A stretch of DNA of 64,000 bases from Burkholderia sp. BCC0322 (GCF_902833045.1 NZ_CADFDU010000010.1:124001-188000); one strand, 5' to 3'. Positions 8,229-17,787 are shown, numbered from the stretch's first letter. Notes: generated from the sequence alone by a model not told the origin. Program-made: numbers and translations.

Positions 8229-8939
8229 ATGCCCATCCGAATCCTGCTCGTCGAAGACGACGTCCATCTGTCCGCACTGATCGCAGACTACCTGCGCATG
8301 CATCAGTACGACGTGGACACACTGTTCGACGGCACCGACGCCGTATCGACCATCGTCTCGCGTCGCCCTGACGTGGTGCTTCTCGACATCAACCTGCCGG
8401 GCAAGGACGGCTTCGAGATTTGCCGCGAGGCGCGCACGCGGTATGACGGCATCGTCATCATGATCACGGCCCGCGACGACCAGTTCGACGAGTTGCTCGG
8501 CCTGGAATTCGGCGCGGACGACTTTCTCCACAAGCCGGTGGAGCCGCGCATTCTGCTCGCGCGGATCAAGGCCCACCTGAGACGGATACGCATGCGCCCG
8601 GACGACGTCGCGCCGGCGTCGCCTCATCGATTCGAGTTCGGCAAGTTTTCGATCGACCGGGCGGATCGCAAGGTTCGCCTTCCGGACGGGAGCGCGCCGC
8701 GCCTGACGTCGACCGAATTCGACCTGCTGTGGGCCCTCGTCTGCCGTGCCGGCGAAGTGGTCAGCCGGGAAGACCTGACGCAGCTGCTACGCGGCATCGA
8801 GTTCGACGGCTTCGACCGCTCGATCGACGGCCGCATCTCGAAGCTGCGCCGCAAGCTGCGCGATGACCTGACGGAACCGAAGCGAATCAAGACGATCCGC
8901 TGCAAGGGCTACCAGTTCAGCAAACACGCGTGGGACTGA
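8229..8939 (+). CDS. OmpR-family response regulator (orphan)
   Basis: Response regulator of 236 residues. The receiver domain has the acidic pair ED(10)D, the phosphorylation site Asp53 in VVLLDINLPG, Thr80 and Lys102 (DDFLHKPVEP). The C-terminal winged helix (from about residue 130) has LTSTEFDLLWALV and the wing ending IKTIRCKGYQFS, like RstA/OmpR. No histidine kinase gene is adjacent, so it is an orphan within this window. I chose the ATG at 8229 since the receiver fold starts directly there; the long upstream extension of the open frame shows no domain. Confidence 0.9.
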   Translation: MPIRILLVEDDVHLSALIADYLRMHQYDVDTLFDGTDAVSTIVSRRPDVVLLDINLPGKDGFEICREARTRYDGIVIMITARDDQFDELLGLEFGADDFLHKPVEPRILLARIKAHLRRIRMRPDDVAPASPHRFEFGKFSIDRADRKVRLPDGSAPRLTSTEFDLLWALVCRAGEVVSREDLTQLLRGIEFDGFDRSIDGRISKLRRKLRDDLTEPKRIKTIRCKGYQFSKHAWD

Positions 8940-9001
8940 CGGGTGCAGTCACGTGCCCTTCGTCTGCTCGCCATGCCGGTACGTGCCGACCGGCCGCCGC
9001 C

Positions 9002-10180
9002 CTATCGCATGTTCCCCGTATGGCCCAGCGAATAACGCCCCGGCTGCGGCCACACCGTCAGGCCGTGCGGCTCCATGCCGACGGGAATCGACCGGACCGC
9101 GCCGCTCGTGGTGTCGATCGCATAGACGACATCATCGAAGCGGCCCGACAGCCACAGCGTCTTGCCGTCCGCGCTGACGTTGCCCATGTCGGGGCTGCCG
9201 CCACCGGGAATCGGCCAGGTTGCGACCACCTTGCGGGTCGCGAAATCGAGCACCGATACGCTGCCCTTGCCGTGCGGCGGCCCGTGGACGCGATTGGAGC
9301 CGCGATTCGCGATATAGAGCATCGTGCCGTCGCGGCTCGGATACAGCCCGTGCGTTCCGACGCCGGTCGGGATGAAACCGATCTTCGTGAAGCGGTCGCC
9401 ATCGATGACGTAGACACCGTCCGCCATCATGTCGGCGACATAGAACACCCTGCCGTCCGGCGACACGCGGATGTCCTGCGGCATCCCTTTCCGGTCGAGT
9501 TCAAGGTAGCCGACCACCTTGCGATTCACCAGGTCGATCTTCGCGAGCTTGCCACCGAACTCGCACGTGAAGAGCGCATACCGGCCGTCGATCGAAAAGT
9601 CCGCATGGTTGATGCCCTTGCATTGCGGCACATCGAGGCTCGACTTCAGCGCCATCGTCTTCGGGTCGCGGAAGTCGAGCCGCGCATGCGCCTCGGCCAC
9701 CACGATCGCCGCCTTGCCGTCGGGCATGAAATACATGTTGTACGGGTCGTCGACGCTCACTTCCTGGCCCGGCTTGCCCGTCTTCGGATCGATCGGCGTC
9801 AGGCTGCCGTCGGTTCGCCCTTCCGCATTGTTCGCGACCCACAGCGTCTGCAGGTCCCATGCCGGCACGACGTGCTGCGGACTGCGGCCGACAGCGAACC
9901 GGTCGACGACCTTGTACGTGGCCGGGTCGATCACGTAGACGTCGTTCGATCTCAGGTTCGGCACATAGATGCGCGGCAACGCGCCCGCTACCGCCGCGCT
10001 CATGCGGCCGGCCTGCGCCTCGCTGTACAGGTTGTCGGGGTGGATGACGGGCGGCATGCCGGGTACGGCCGCGACGGCCGACGCCGCGATTGCGCCGTGG
10101 GCGCCGAAGCCGGCCAGCGCTGCCGCGATGACGATCGCGGGACGGGAGAAGCGGATGTGGCGACGAAAGCGCGGCGGCAT
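9002..10180 (-). CDS. Exported beta-propeller (YncE/cytochrome cd1-like) protein
   Basis: Protein of 392 residues with an N-terminal signal peptide (basic start, then AIVIAAALAGFGAHGAIAA) and then repeated blades such as RIYVPNLRSNDVYVID, TLWVANNAEG and LYIANRGSNRVHG. The 'YVxN..sndVsVID' repeat is typical of YncE-like seven-bladed propellers related to the haem d1 domain. No haem-binding motif is obvious. Such proteins often accompany periplasmic oxidoreductases or metal systems. It is the last gene of the minus-strand block below the creatininase-family gene (61-base gap). Confidence 0.8.
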   Translation of the reverse strand: MPPRFRRHIRFSRPAIVIAAALAGFGAHGAIAASAVAAVPGMPPVIHPDNLYSEAQAGRMSAAVAGALPRIYVPNLRSNDVYVIDPATYKVVDRFAVGRSPQHVVPAWDLQTLWVANNAEGRTDGSLTPIDPKTGKPGQEVSVDDPYNMYFMPDGKAAIVVAEAHARLDFRDPKTMALKSSLDVPQCKGINHADFSIDGRYALFTCEFGGKLAKIDLVNRKVVGYLELDRKGMPQDIRVSPDGRVFYVADMMADGVYVIDGDRFTKIGFIPTGVGTHGLYPSRDGTMLYIANRGSNRVHGPPHGKGSVSVLDFATRKVVATWPIPGGGSPDMGNVSADGKTLWLSGRFDDVVYAIDTTSGAVRSIPVGMEPHGLTVWPQPGRYSLGHTGNMR

Positions 10181-10241
10181 GACGATGTCCCTGTCCGATT
10201 GAATGGAACGACGACAAAGGTAACGCGATGGCGCGGCTGCG

Positions 10242-11054
10242 TCAGCGGCCGGCGATTTCCTTTCTGATCGCATCGACGGTGCGCGACACGATGGCGTCGG
10301 TGCCGAGCCGGCCGAGTTCGACGCTCGCATGACGCGGATCACCGCCATAGACGCCGTCGACGGCGCCGGGCTTCGCGGCGTTGCGCAGCTTGTCGACCCG
10401 GACCATGCGCGGCGCGACCGCCAGCAGCAGCGACGTGTCGGCCAGACCCGCATGCGTGCCGATATCCGTGGCCGGCACGCCGTGCTCGCGCAGGATCTGG
10501 TCATAACCGTCGGAACTGGTGCCGTAGTACTCGGCCGGCACGAACGCACGCGCGCCCGTGCCGGCCCACGACTTGTTGAGCCGCGCTACCGCCTGCCTGA
10601 TGTCATTCTGGTAGCCGCCATGGTCGCCGAGAAACACGATGTTCGTGAAGCCGTGGACGCGGAAACTGTTGGCCGCGGATTCGAGGGTTTTTTCGAAGAC
10701 GTCGTCAGGCACGGTAATCGTGCCCGGGAAGCGCATGTGCGACGTCGGCGGCGCATAGCCGCCCTCGGGCACATAGGCGATGACGGGCGCGACGATCGCG
10801 TTGCCGAGGCCTTCCGCGATCCGCTCGGACAGTACCCTGACCCGCGCGTTGTGCTTGCCGAGCGCGACGTACGGGCCGCTTTGCTCGGTCCCGCCGATCG
10901 GAATCAGGACGGTGGTCCTGCCGGCCCGGATGCTGTCGCGCAGCTCGGTCCAGGTCATGTCCTCGAGTTGCACCGTTCCCGGCGCCTGAGCGAGCGCGGC
11001 TTGCGCAACGGTGAAAGCAAGGGCGGCGAAGATGGCGCGGGGCAGGCATTTCAT
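10242..11054 (-). CDS. Exported creatininase-family amidohydrolase with altered ligands
   Basis: Protein of 270 residues with a signal peptide (cleavage likely after AQA near residue 23) and the creatininase fold. Classical creatininases have TEQHGPH and a following GTD metal motif; here the loop reads TEQSGPYVALGKHN, so one metal His is Ser and the Asp is replaced, while GDHGGY is kept. A changed metal site or a different reaction is therefore possible. Its location in the periplasm is also unlike creatininase itself. It shares orientation with the RidA gene (230-base gap) and the propeller gene, so a small exported module is plausible. Confidence 0.75.
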   Translation of the reverse strand: MKCLPRAIFAALAFTVAQAALAQAPGTVQLEDMTWTELRDSIRAGRTTVLIPIGGTEQSGPYVALGKHNARVRVLSERIAEGLGNAIVAPVIAYVPEGGYAPPTSHMRFPGTITVPDDVFEKTLESAANSFRVHGFTNIVFLGDHGGYQNDIRQAVARLNKSWAGTGARAFVPAEYYGTSSDGYDQILREHGVPATDIGTHAGLADTSLLLAVAPRMVRVDKLRNAAKPGAVDGVYGGDPRHASVELGRLGTDAIVSRTVDAIRKEIAGR

Positions 11055-11284
11055 CGCGGATTCTCGACGGAAGGACAGAAACGACGCGGCGTTCCCTCGC
11101 ACCATAAACGAACTCGCCCGGCTTGTCGCTGACGCCGCGCAACGATTCACGACGGCGCTCGCGCGCAAGCAATTCGTCAGGATTCCGTCTAGCGTCGCGA
11201 AGCCTCTCGCGCCGTGCCGGCACACGACGAGCCGATTCGATGCACGGACTGCGGCACCTCGTGCCAACCTCCCGTCGACACACA

Positions 11285-11683
11285 TCACGCCGGCAACACG
11301 GCCACCGCCTTGATCTCGACGATATAGCCAGGCGCGCCGCCCAGCATGTGCGCACCGACCGCCGTCCACGCCGGCCTCGGGTGCGCATCGAGGTAGCGGT
11401 CGCGCACCTGCATGAACAACGGCAGGTCGCGCATGTCGGTATGGAAGGTCGTCAGGTCGACCACGTCGTCGAACGATGCGCCGGCGGCTTCCAGCACGTG
11501 CTTCAAATTTTCGAATGCCTGCACGATCTGCGCTTCACGGCCTTCGACGAGTTGCATCGCCGCATCGCGGCCGATCTGCCCGGATACGTACAGCGTATCG
11601 CCGACCTTCAGGCCCGGTGCGTAGCCGATTTTCTCGTACACCGCTTCCATTCCCGCCGGAACGATGGCCTCGCGATCACGCAT
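11285..11683 (-). CDS. RidA/YjgF-family protein (non-archetypal)
   Basis: Protein of 132 residues with the RidA fold: YVSGQIG, QAFENLKHVLEAAGASFDDVVDLTTF in pieces, and the C-terminal VEIKAVAV. Archetypal RidA uses Arg105 in PARSxV to bind the imine; here the same place reads RPAWTAV, with Trp where the Arg should be, although the later Glu of VEI is kept. It therefore likely belongs to one of the Rid groups without classical 2-aminoacrylate deaminase activity. I use the ATG at 11683 with GGAG upstream; a GTG at 11764 is possible. It follows benD by 91 bases and may be part of the ben transcript. Confidence 0.8.
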   Translation of the reverse strand: MRDREAIVPAGMEAVYEKIGYAPGLKVGDTLYVSGQIGRDAAMQLVEGREAQIVQAFENLKHVLEAAGASFDDVVDLTTFHTDMRDLPLFMQVRDRYLDAHPRPAWTAVGAHMLGGAPGYIVEIKAVAVLPA

Positions 11684-11774
11684 GGAGGTCTCCGTGGCCG
11701 GCGTCTTCGCGCCGGCCGGTGGGTTGTCGATGAACACAGGTTGAACACGTGCAAGCGGCGTCACGACACGTCGC

Positions 11775-12545
11775 TCAACCCGTATCGCCGCCCGCGACCG
11801 GCAGCACCGTGCCGGTGATGTAGCTCGCCTCGTCGGACGCGAGGAACAGGATCGGCGCGATCTGCTCGTCGAGGGTGCCGTAGCGCTTGAAAAACGTCGA
11901 TTCCGTCACCTGGCGCACGGCCTCGCCCATCCATGCCTGTTCCTGTTCGCTGTCGCCGGCCGCGTTGCGCGGCACGCGGCGCGGCGGCGCGCTGGTGCCG
12001 CCCGGCGCGGTGGCGACGACCCGGATGTTGTGTGCCGCGTATTCCATCGCGAGCGCCGCCGTCAGCGCATTGACGCCGCCCTTCGCCGCCGAGTACGGCA
12101 CGCGGCGGATGCCGCGCGTCGCGTTCGACGAGACGTTGACGATCGTGCCGCCGCCGCGCGCGAGCAGGTGCGGCAGCACCGCGTGGCACGTATAGAGCGT
12201 CGGCATCAGCGAACGGCGGATTTCCGCATCGATCTGCGCGGGCTCGAATTCGGCGAACGGGCGCATGCGAATCGCGCCGCCGACGCCATTGATCAGGATG
12301 TCGATGCCGCCGAACGTCTGCACGGCGTGCGCGATCGCCGCATGCGCGCCGTCATACGTCTCGAGATCGGCGACGAAGCCGGCCGTCTCGCCACCGACCG
12401 CTTCGGCCGCGACCTCGGCGACGAAATCCGCGCGATCGACGAACAGCACCCTGCCGCCTTCGGCCGCCGCGCGCAGCGCGACGCCGCGGCCGATGCCCTG
12501 CGCCGCGCCCGTGACGACGATGACCTTGCCAGAGAATCGCTGCAT
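11775..12545 (-). CDS. benD: Benzoate diol dehydrogenase BenD
   Basis: Short-chain dehydrogenase of 256 residues that oxidises the cis-diol 1,6-dihydroxycyclohexa-2,4-diene-1-carboxylate to catechol with loss of CO2. It has the NAD loop TGAAQGIG (residues 12-19), the NVSS serine and the catalytic YSAAK. The start lies 2 bases after the benC stop. Its presence next to a two-component dioxygenase with reductase indicates a benzoate rather than anthranilate system, since anthranilate dioxygenation yields catechol without a diol dehydrogenase. Confidence 0.9.
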   Translation of the reverse strand: MQRFSGKVIVVTGAAQGIGRGVALRAAAEGGRVLFVDRADFVAEVAAEAVGGETAGFVADLETYDGAHAAIAHAVQTFGGIDILINGVGGAIRMRPFAEFEPAQIDAEIRRSLMPTLYTCHAVLPHLLARGGGTIVNVSSNATRGIRRVPYSAAKGGVNALTAALAMEYAAHNIRVVATAPGGTSAPPRRVPRNAAGDSEQEQAWMGEAVRQVTESTFFKRYGTLDEQIAPILFLASDEASYITGTVLPVAGGDTG

Positions 12546-12547
12546 GA

Positions 12548-13570
12548 TCACGCCGCCTTTGCCGTGACGTTGGGAGTGAACTTCTCGTAGTGGAAGCTGT
12601 TCGGCTTCACGCCTTCGTCGTCGAAGTACTTGCGCACCGCGTCGACCATCGGCGGCGGCCCGCACAGATACACGTCGACGTCGCCGTCGTTCAGCGCATC
12701 GGCCGGGATGTGCTGCGTGACCCAGCCCTTGCGCGCATGGCTCGACGCCGGATCCGCGACGACCGTCGCGAAGCTGAAGTTCGGCAGCTTCGCCGCGTAG
12801 GCTTCGATCGCGTCGACCAGCACCAGATCGAGATCGCGCGTCACGCCATAGATCAGGTGCACCTTCTGCCGCGACCCGGTGCGCGCCAGCACCTCGAGCA
12901 TCGACAGAAACGGCGCGAGGCCCGTGCCGCCCGCGAGGAACAGCAGCGGACGCGGCACGTCGCGCAGGTAGAAGCTGCCGAGCGGCCCGTGCAGTTCCAG
13001 CTTGTCGCCGGGCTGCGCCGATTCGAGCCACGTGCTCATCACGCCGCCGGGGATCTTCTTGATCAGGAAGCTGACCTTCGCATCGGCCGGCGCCGACGAA
13101 AACGAGTAGGACCGGTGCTGCCCGCTCGCGGGCACGACGATGTTCACGTACTGGCCCGGCAGGAAGACCGGTGCGGCCGCGCCGACGTCGAGTTCGAGCA
13201 CGACGGCTGCGTCGTTGTGCTGCTCGACCTTCGTCACCGTGGCGGCAAAGCCGCTCTGGCCCGTCTTGCATGCGACCGACGACGTCGGCACCGCGATCAC
13301 GCAATCGCTCTGCGGCACCATCTGGCAGGTCAGCACGAGGCCGCCGTCCCTTTCGTCTTCGGTGAGCGCATCGTCGATGTAGTCGTCGCCGAGATCGTAG
13401 CGGCCGCTTTCGGCGCGGCACTTGCAGGTGCCGCACACGCCGTCGGAGCAATCCATCGGCAGGTTGATCTTCGCGCGGAAGGCCGCGTCGAGCACCTTCT
13501 CGCCGGCCTTGCAGTCGATGAAGCGGGTTACCCCGTCCTCGAAGTTCAGTGCAATCTTGTAGATGGACAT
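12548..13570 (-). CDS. benC: Benzoate 1,2-dioxygenase reductase BenC
   Basis: Electron-transfer protein of 340 residues. The N-terminal plant-type ferredoxin has CSDGVCGTCKC and a further Cys (LTCQ) for the 2Fe-2S cluster. It is followed by an FAD domain with RSYSFSSAP and an NADH domain with LAGGTGLAPFLSML and the final YLCGPPPMV. It passes electrons from NADH to the Rieske centre of BenAB. A strong GGAGGTGACACC ribosome binding site precedes the ATG at 13570. It lies 40 bases below benB. Confidence 0.92.
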   Translation of the reverse strand: MSIYKIALNFEDGVTRFIDCKAGEKVLDAAFRAKINLPMDCSDGVCGTCKCRAESGRYDLGDDYIDDALTEDERDGGLVLTCQMVPQSDCVIAVPTSSVACKTGQSGFAATVTKVEQHNDAAVVLELDVGAAAPVFLPGQYVNIVVPASGQHRSYSFSSAPADAKVSFLIKKIPGGVMSTWLESAQPGDKLELHGPLGSFYLRDVPRPLLFLAGGTGLAPFLSMLEVLARTGSRQKVHLIYGVTRDLDLVLVDAIEAYAAKLPNFSFATVVADPASSHARKGWVTQHIPADALNDGDVDVYLCGPPPMVDAVRKYFDDEGVKPNSFHYEKFTPNVTAKAA

Positions 13571-13610
13571 GGTGTCACCTCCCCTTCCTTTCATGACAAA
13601 GCAACGGGTG

Positions 13611-14099
13611 TCAGACGTGATAGACGTCGAGCACCTGCCGGATGTAGTCGTTCTTCAGCACGATCTTCTTGTACGAGATCAGCAGTTCGTCGCCCGCACG
13701 GCGCAACGTGACGAACATCGTGCCGAAGAAGTGATCGGTCACGCGGTAGCGGTGGTTCAGCGTGTGAAAGTTGTAGCGCACGTCCACCTCGTCGTCGCGT
13801 TCGGCCAGCACCTCGACATTCGTCACGTTGTGGCTGGTACGCGGCTCGGGCGTCGATGCGCCGCTGCGCTCGGTCTTGATCCGGAACACGCGATCCTCGA
13901 GGCCGCCGCGGTCCGGGTAGTACATCAGCGAGATCTGGCTCTGGTGGTCGTCGGTCAGCCGATCGTCGTCGTCCCACGCGGGCATCCAGTACGTGACGTC
14001 CTCCGTGTAGCAGGTCAGCCACGCGTCCCACTGGCGATCGTCGAGCAGGCGCGCTTCGCGATACAGCGCCGCGCAAATGGTTCGGTATTCGAAGCTCAT
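13611..14099 (-). CDS. benB: Benzoate 1,2-dioxygenase small subunit BenB
   Basis: Beta subunit of 162 residues of a ring-hydroxylating dioxygenase: [20 protein letters not shown] and VTYWMPAW are typical of the cone-shaped beta fold. It stabilises the alpha3beta3 enzyme and carries no cofactor. Its ATG overlaps the benA stop as ATGA, so the two subunits are translationally coupled, in line with equal stoichiometry. The length agrees with known BenB and XylY. Confidence 0.92.
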   Translation of the reverse strand: MSFEYRTICAALYREARLLDDRQWDAWLTCYTEDVTYWMPAWDDDDRLTDDHQSQISLMYYPDRGGLEDRVFRIKTERSGASTPEPRTSHNVTNVEVLAERDDEVDVRYNFHTLNHRYRVTDHFFGTMFVTLRRAGDELLISYKKIVLKNDYIRQVLDVYHV

Positions 14100-15454
14100 G
14101 CCGCCACCTCCCCGCGTTCCTTCTTCAGCGCATCGCGCATCACGTTCACCCAGTGTTCGTGCTGGCACACGAACAGCCCTTCGTCCTCGCTGCGCTCGCC
14201 GGAAATGCGCGGGTTCAGCCCCATCTTCCGCGCGTTCTCGTCCGGCCCGTCGACCCACAGCGGCGCGCCGCGCGACAGGTCGTTCCACATCGCCGTGATG
14301 CCTGCATAGCCGGCCTGGCACGCGCGGAACTCCTCGAGGTCGTCGGCGGTGCCCATGCCCGTGACGTTGAAGAAATCCTCGTACTGGCGAATGCGCGTCG
14401 TGAGATCGGCCTCGCTCTCGCCCTTCGGCGCGAAGCAGAAGATCGTGACTTCGGTCCTGTCGACGCCCAGCGGCCGCACCACGCGAATCTGCGTGCTGAA
14501 CTGGTCCATCAGGAACACGTTCGGGTACACGCACAGGTTGCGGGTCTGGTTGACGATGAAGTCGGCCTGCACGTCGCCGACGCGTGCCTTGATCTCTTCG
14601 CGGTGCCGATACACCGGCCGCACTTCCGGGTTCATCGTCTGCGTCCACAGCAGGATGTGGCCGTTGTCGAAGCCGTACACGCCCGCGACCGACTTGCTCC
14701 AGCTGTTCGCATCGACGGCCTTGGTGCCGTCTTCCTTGCGGCGGCCCATCGTCGCCGCGTAGTTCCAGTGCACGGTGCTGACGTGGTAGCCGTCGCAGCC
14801 GTTCTCCATCTGCATCTTCCAGTTGCCTTCGTAAATGTAGGACGAGTTGCCGCGCAGCACTTCGAGCCCGTTCGGCGCCTGGTCGACGATCTGGTCGATG
14901 ATCACGCGCGCTTCGCCGAGGTAGTCCTCGAGCGGCAGCACGTCGGCGTTGAGGCTGCCGAACAGGAAGCCGCGATAGTTCGCGAAGCGCGCGACCTTCT
15001 TCAGGTCGTGCGAGCCGTGCGTGTTGAACTGCACCGGATATTCGGTCGTCTTCTCGTCCTTCACCTTCAGCAGCTTGCCGGTGTTCGAGAAGGTCCAGCC
15101 GTGGAACGGGCACGTGAAGCTGCCCTTGTTGCCGTGCTTGCGGCGGCACAGCATCGCACCCTTGTGTGCGCACGCATTGATCACAGCGTGCAACTCGCCG
15201 GCCTTGTCGCGCGTGATCACGATCGGCTGGCGGCCGATCCACGTCGTGTAGTAATCGTTGTTGTCCGGGATCTGGCTTTCGTGCGCCAGGTACACCCAGT
15301 TGCCCTCGAAGATGTGCTTCATCTCGAGTTCGTACAGCTCGGCGTTCGTGAAGATGTCGCGGCGGCAGCGGAATACGCCGGCCTCCTTGTCGTCCTGCAC
15401 GGCGGTGGCGAGCAGGTGATCCAGGTCGGTGGCCTGGTCGATCGTGGCGGACAT
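14096..15454 (-). CDS. benA: Benzoate 1,2-dioxygenase large subunit BenA
   Basis: Catalytic alpha subunit of 452 residues. It has the Rieske motif CAHKGAML...CPFHGW (about residues 95-120) and the mononuclear iron region [12 protein letters not shown], where His and the later Asp bind iron. The enzyme converts benzoate and O2 to the cis-diol. I chose the ATG at 15454, preceded by GGAGGAGCC; the open frame continues 31 codons upstream without family features. It follows catA by 114 bases. Toluate (XylX) and anthranilate (AntA) enzymes are close relatives; benD next door favours benzoate. Confidence 0.92.
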   Translation of the reverse strand: MSATIDQATDLDHLLATAVQDDKEAGVFRCRRDIFTNAELYELEMKHIFEGNWVYLAHESQIPDNNDYYTTWIGRQPIVITRDKAGELHAVINACAHKGAMLCRRKHGNKGSFTCPFHGWTFSNTGKLLKVKDEKTTEYPVQFNTHGSHDLKKVARFANYRGFLFGSLNADVLPLEDYLGEARVIIDQIVDQAPNGLEVLRGNSSYIYEGNWKMQMENGCDGYHVSTVHWNYAATMGRRKEDGTKAVDANSWSKSVAGVYGFDNGHILLWTQTMNPEVRPVYRHREEIKARVGDVQADFIVNQTRNLCVYPNVFLMDQFSTQIRVVRPLGVDRTEVTIFCFAPKGESEADLTTRIRQYEDFFNVTGMGTADDLEEFRACQAGYAGITAMWNDLSRGAPLWVDGPDENARKMGLNPRISGERSEDEGLFVCQHEHWVNVMRDALKKERGEVAA

Positions 15455-15568
15455 GTTGGCTCCTCCCATGCGCGTGCCGCGTCCTGCAAGCACGCTCGCA
15501 TCGGTAATCGGTTGAATCTCGGGGGAATCCGGCCGGCGGCGGTGCATCCGCGCCGCGCCGGCGGGCGG

Positions 15569-16513
15569 TTACGCCGTCGCGGCTGCGCGCAGGCGGTGGA
15601 CGATCTGGTTGTCCTTGCCCTGCACCAGCGGCGTCAGCACGAAGTTGAACTCGATGTCCTGGTACGCATCGGCCTTCATGCCGAGCGCCGTGCCGCCGGT
15701 CTTGTCGACCACGGGCGGGATCAGTTCCTCGCGCGTCGCGTACGCGAAGTCATCCCAGATCAGCGGATCGCCGGCGATGTTGAACTGCGTCGTCAGCTTG
15801 CGGTGGTCGCGGCTGTCGACGAAGAAGTGCACGTGCGCCGGGCGGTTGCCGTGGCGGCCGAGGCCGTTCAGCAGTTGTTGCGTCGCGCCTTGCGGCGGGC
15901 AGCCGTAGCCGACCGGCATCAGCGTGCGGAATTCGTACTTGCCGTCGGCCCCCGTCTTCACCGCACCACGCAGGTTGAAATCGCTCTGCTTGCCGGTCGG
16001 ATCGAAGTGCGAATAGAAGCCGTGCGAGTTCGCGTGCCAGCATTCGACCACCGCGCCCGCGATCGGCTTGCCGTCGAGGTCCGTCACCGTGCCGTGGATC
16101 ACGAGCGGGCCCGCGCCGTCGTCCGCGTCGAGGTCGATCTTCGACACGCCGTCGCGCACCGGTGCGCCCGCGACATACAGCGGCCCTTCGATCGTGCGCG
16201 GCGTGCCGCCGTCGAGACCGGCCGCCTTGTCCGCGGCGTCCATCCGGATGTCGAGATACTTCTCGAGACCGAGGCCGGCCGCGAGCAGCGCCGCTTCGCC
16301 GTCCTGGCCGAGCTTGTTCAGGTAGTTGACGCCGGCCCACACTTCGTCGGGCGTGATGTCGAGATCGTCGATCGCCTTGAACAGGTCGCCGAGCAGCCGC
16401 AGCACGACCTGCTGCATTCGCGCGTTGCCGCCCTTCGTGCCGTTCGCGCCCGCGTTCGACGCGGCCTTCAGCAGATCCTGCACTTCCCGGGTATCGAAAA
16501 CTTTGACGCTCAT
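15569..16513 (-). CDS. catA: Catechol 1,2-dioxygenase CatA
   Basis: Intradiol dioxygenase of 314 residues that opens catechol to cis,cis-muconate. The Fe(III) ligands can be seen as Tyr in PLYVAGAP, Tyr in MPVGYGCPP and the two His in RPAHVHFFV. The helical N-terminal dimerisation domain (about residues 1-110) precedes the catalytic beta sandwich. It sits between catB (56 bases upstream) and benA. Its gene order, catB-catA-benABCD, lets one transcript carry benzoate to muconolactone. Confidence 0.93.
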   Translation of the reverse strand: MSVKVFDTREVQDLLKAASNAGANGTKGGNARMQQVVLRLLGDLFKAIDDLDITPDEVWAGVNYLNKLGQDGEAALLAAGLGLEKYLDIRMDAADKAAGLDGGTPRTIEGPLYVAGAPVRDGVSKIDLDADDGAGPLVIHGTVTDLDGKPIAGAVVECWHANSHGFYSHFDPTGKQSDFNLRGAVKTGADGKYEFRTLMPVGYGCPPQGATQQLLNGLGRHGNRPAHVHFFVDSRDHRKLTTQFNIAGDPLIWDDFAYATREELIPPVVDKTGGTALGMKADAYQDIEFNFVLTPLVQGKDNQIVHRLRAAATA

Positions 16514-16569
16514 GATGGTGTCTCCATGTGTATTAGGGGGAACGACGGCCTTGGCCTGGCTCGGGTTAT

Positions 16570-17706
16570 CTATCGCGCGACTTTCGTCAGCCCGTCGCGG
16601 GTGAAACGCCTGACCTTGTCCTCGTCGAGTTCGATGCCGAGGCCAGGGCCGTCCGGCACGGTCAGTTCGAAGTCGCTGTAATCGAGCGGCTGCGTCAGGA
16701 TCTCTTCGGTGATCAGCAGCGGCCCGAACAGTTCGGTGCCCCACTGCAGGTTCGCGAAACTCGCGAACAGGTGTGCGGAGGCCACCGTGCCGAACGCGCC
16801 TTCGAGCATCGTGCCGCCGTACAGCTCGATGCCGGCCGCATCCGCGATCGCGGCGACACGCTGCGCGGCGAACAGGCCACCGCTCTGCTCGATCTTGATC
16901 GCGAACACGTCCGCGCCGTGATGCTTCGCGATGTCGAATGCGCTGTCGGGGCCCTGCAGGATTTCATCGGCCATCAGCGCGACCGGGAAGCGGCGCATCA
17001 GGCGCGCCAGCGCTGCTGCCGAGGCCACCGGCTGCTCGACCAGTTCGCAGCCGGCATCGGCCAGCGCCGGAATCGCACGCGCGGCTTGCGTTTCGCTCCA
17101 CGCCATGTTCACGTCGACGCGCACCGAGGCGCGATCGCCGACGGCCTTCTTGATCTCGGCTACGTGGCGGATATCCGTATCGGGCGCCTTCGCGCCGATC
17201 TTCAGCTTGAACACGTTGTGGCGGCGCTGGTCGAGCATCCGCTCGGCTTCGGCGATGTCGGTGGACGTATCGCCCGACGCGAGCGTCCATGCAACCGGCA
17301 GGCGGTCGCGGCGGCGGCCGCCGAGCAATTCGCTCACCGGCACGCCGAGCCGCTTGCCGTGCGCGTCGAGCAGCGCGGTTTCGAGCGCGCTCTTCGCGAA
17401 GTGGTTGACCTTCGCGAGCTTGCCGAGGAACGCCATCAGCGTCTGGATGCGCGTCGCATCCTTGCCGACGATCGCCGGTGCGAGATACGCGTCGATCGCC
17501 AGTTTCATCGCCTCGGGGCTTTCCGGGCCGTACGCCATGCCGGCGATCGTCGTGCCTTCGCCGAGCCCCGTCACGCCATCGCTGCAGAACACCTTCACGA
17601 GCATCAGCGTCTGGCCGTGCATCGTGGCTACCGACAGCTTGTGCGGGCGGATCGTCGGCAGGTCGACGAGGCGGGTTTCGATGCGTTCGATGGTGACGGA
17701 GGACAT
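16570..17706 (-). CDS. catB: Muconate cycloisomerase CatB
   Basis: Enolase-superfamily enzyme of 378 residues that lactonises cis,cis-muconate. The catalytic residues are in place: KLKIG (Lys pair), VDVN (Asp), EQP (Glu), ADE (Asp) and KIEQSGG (Lys). It is the first gene of the ben/cat block. The start at 17706 gives the family N-terminus SSVTIERIETRLVDLP; the open frame upstream of it is promoter DNA. catC (muconolactone isomerase) is not in this window. Confidence 0.92.
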   Translation of the reverse strand: MSSVTIERIETRLVDLPTIRPHKLSVATMHGQTLMLVKVFCSDGVTGLGEGTTIAGMAYGPESPEAMKLAIDAYLAPAIVGKDATRIQTLMAFLGKLAKVNHFAKSALETALLDAHGKRLGVPVSELLGGRRRDRLPVAWTLASGDTSTDIAEAERMLDQRRHNVFKLKIGAKAPDTDIRHVAEIKKAVGDRASVRVDVNMAWSETQAARAIPALADAGCELVEQPVASAAALARLMRRFPVALMADEILQGPDSAFDIAKHHGADVFAIKIEQSGGLFAAQRVAAIADAAGIELYGGTMLEGAFGTVASAHLFASFANLQWGTELFGPLLITEEILTQPLDYSDFELTVPDGPGLGIELDEDKVRRFTRDGLTKVAR

Positions 17707-17740
17707 GGGGCACGCCGTGGGGGTGAAGTTCTTGAGGCGA

Positions 17741-17771
17741 TTTATACGTCTCGGCCGGATCGAGCGTCCAA
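17741..17771 (-). promoter_or_regulatory. Putative catB promoter (-35/-10)
   Basis: On the minus strand TTGGAC (17766-17771) and TATAAA (17741-17746) are 19 bases apart, a long spacer typical of activator-dependent promoters. Transcription would start near 17734, some 28 bases before catB. Confidence 0.5.
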
Positions 17772-17787
17772 TACTTTTAGGCGGGCT

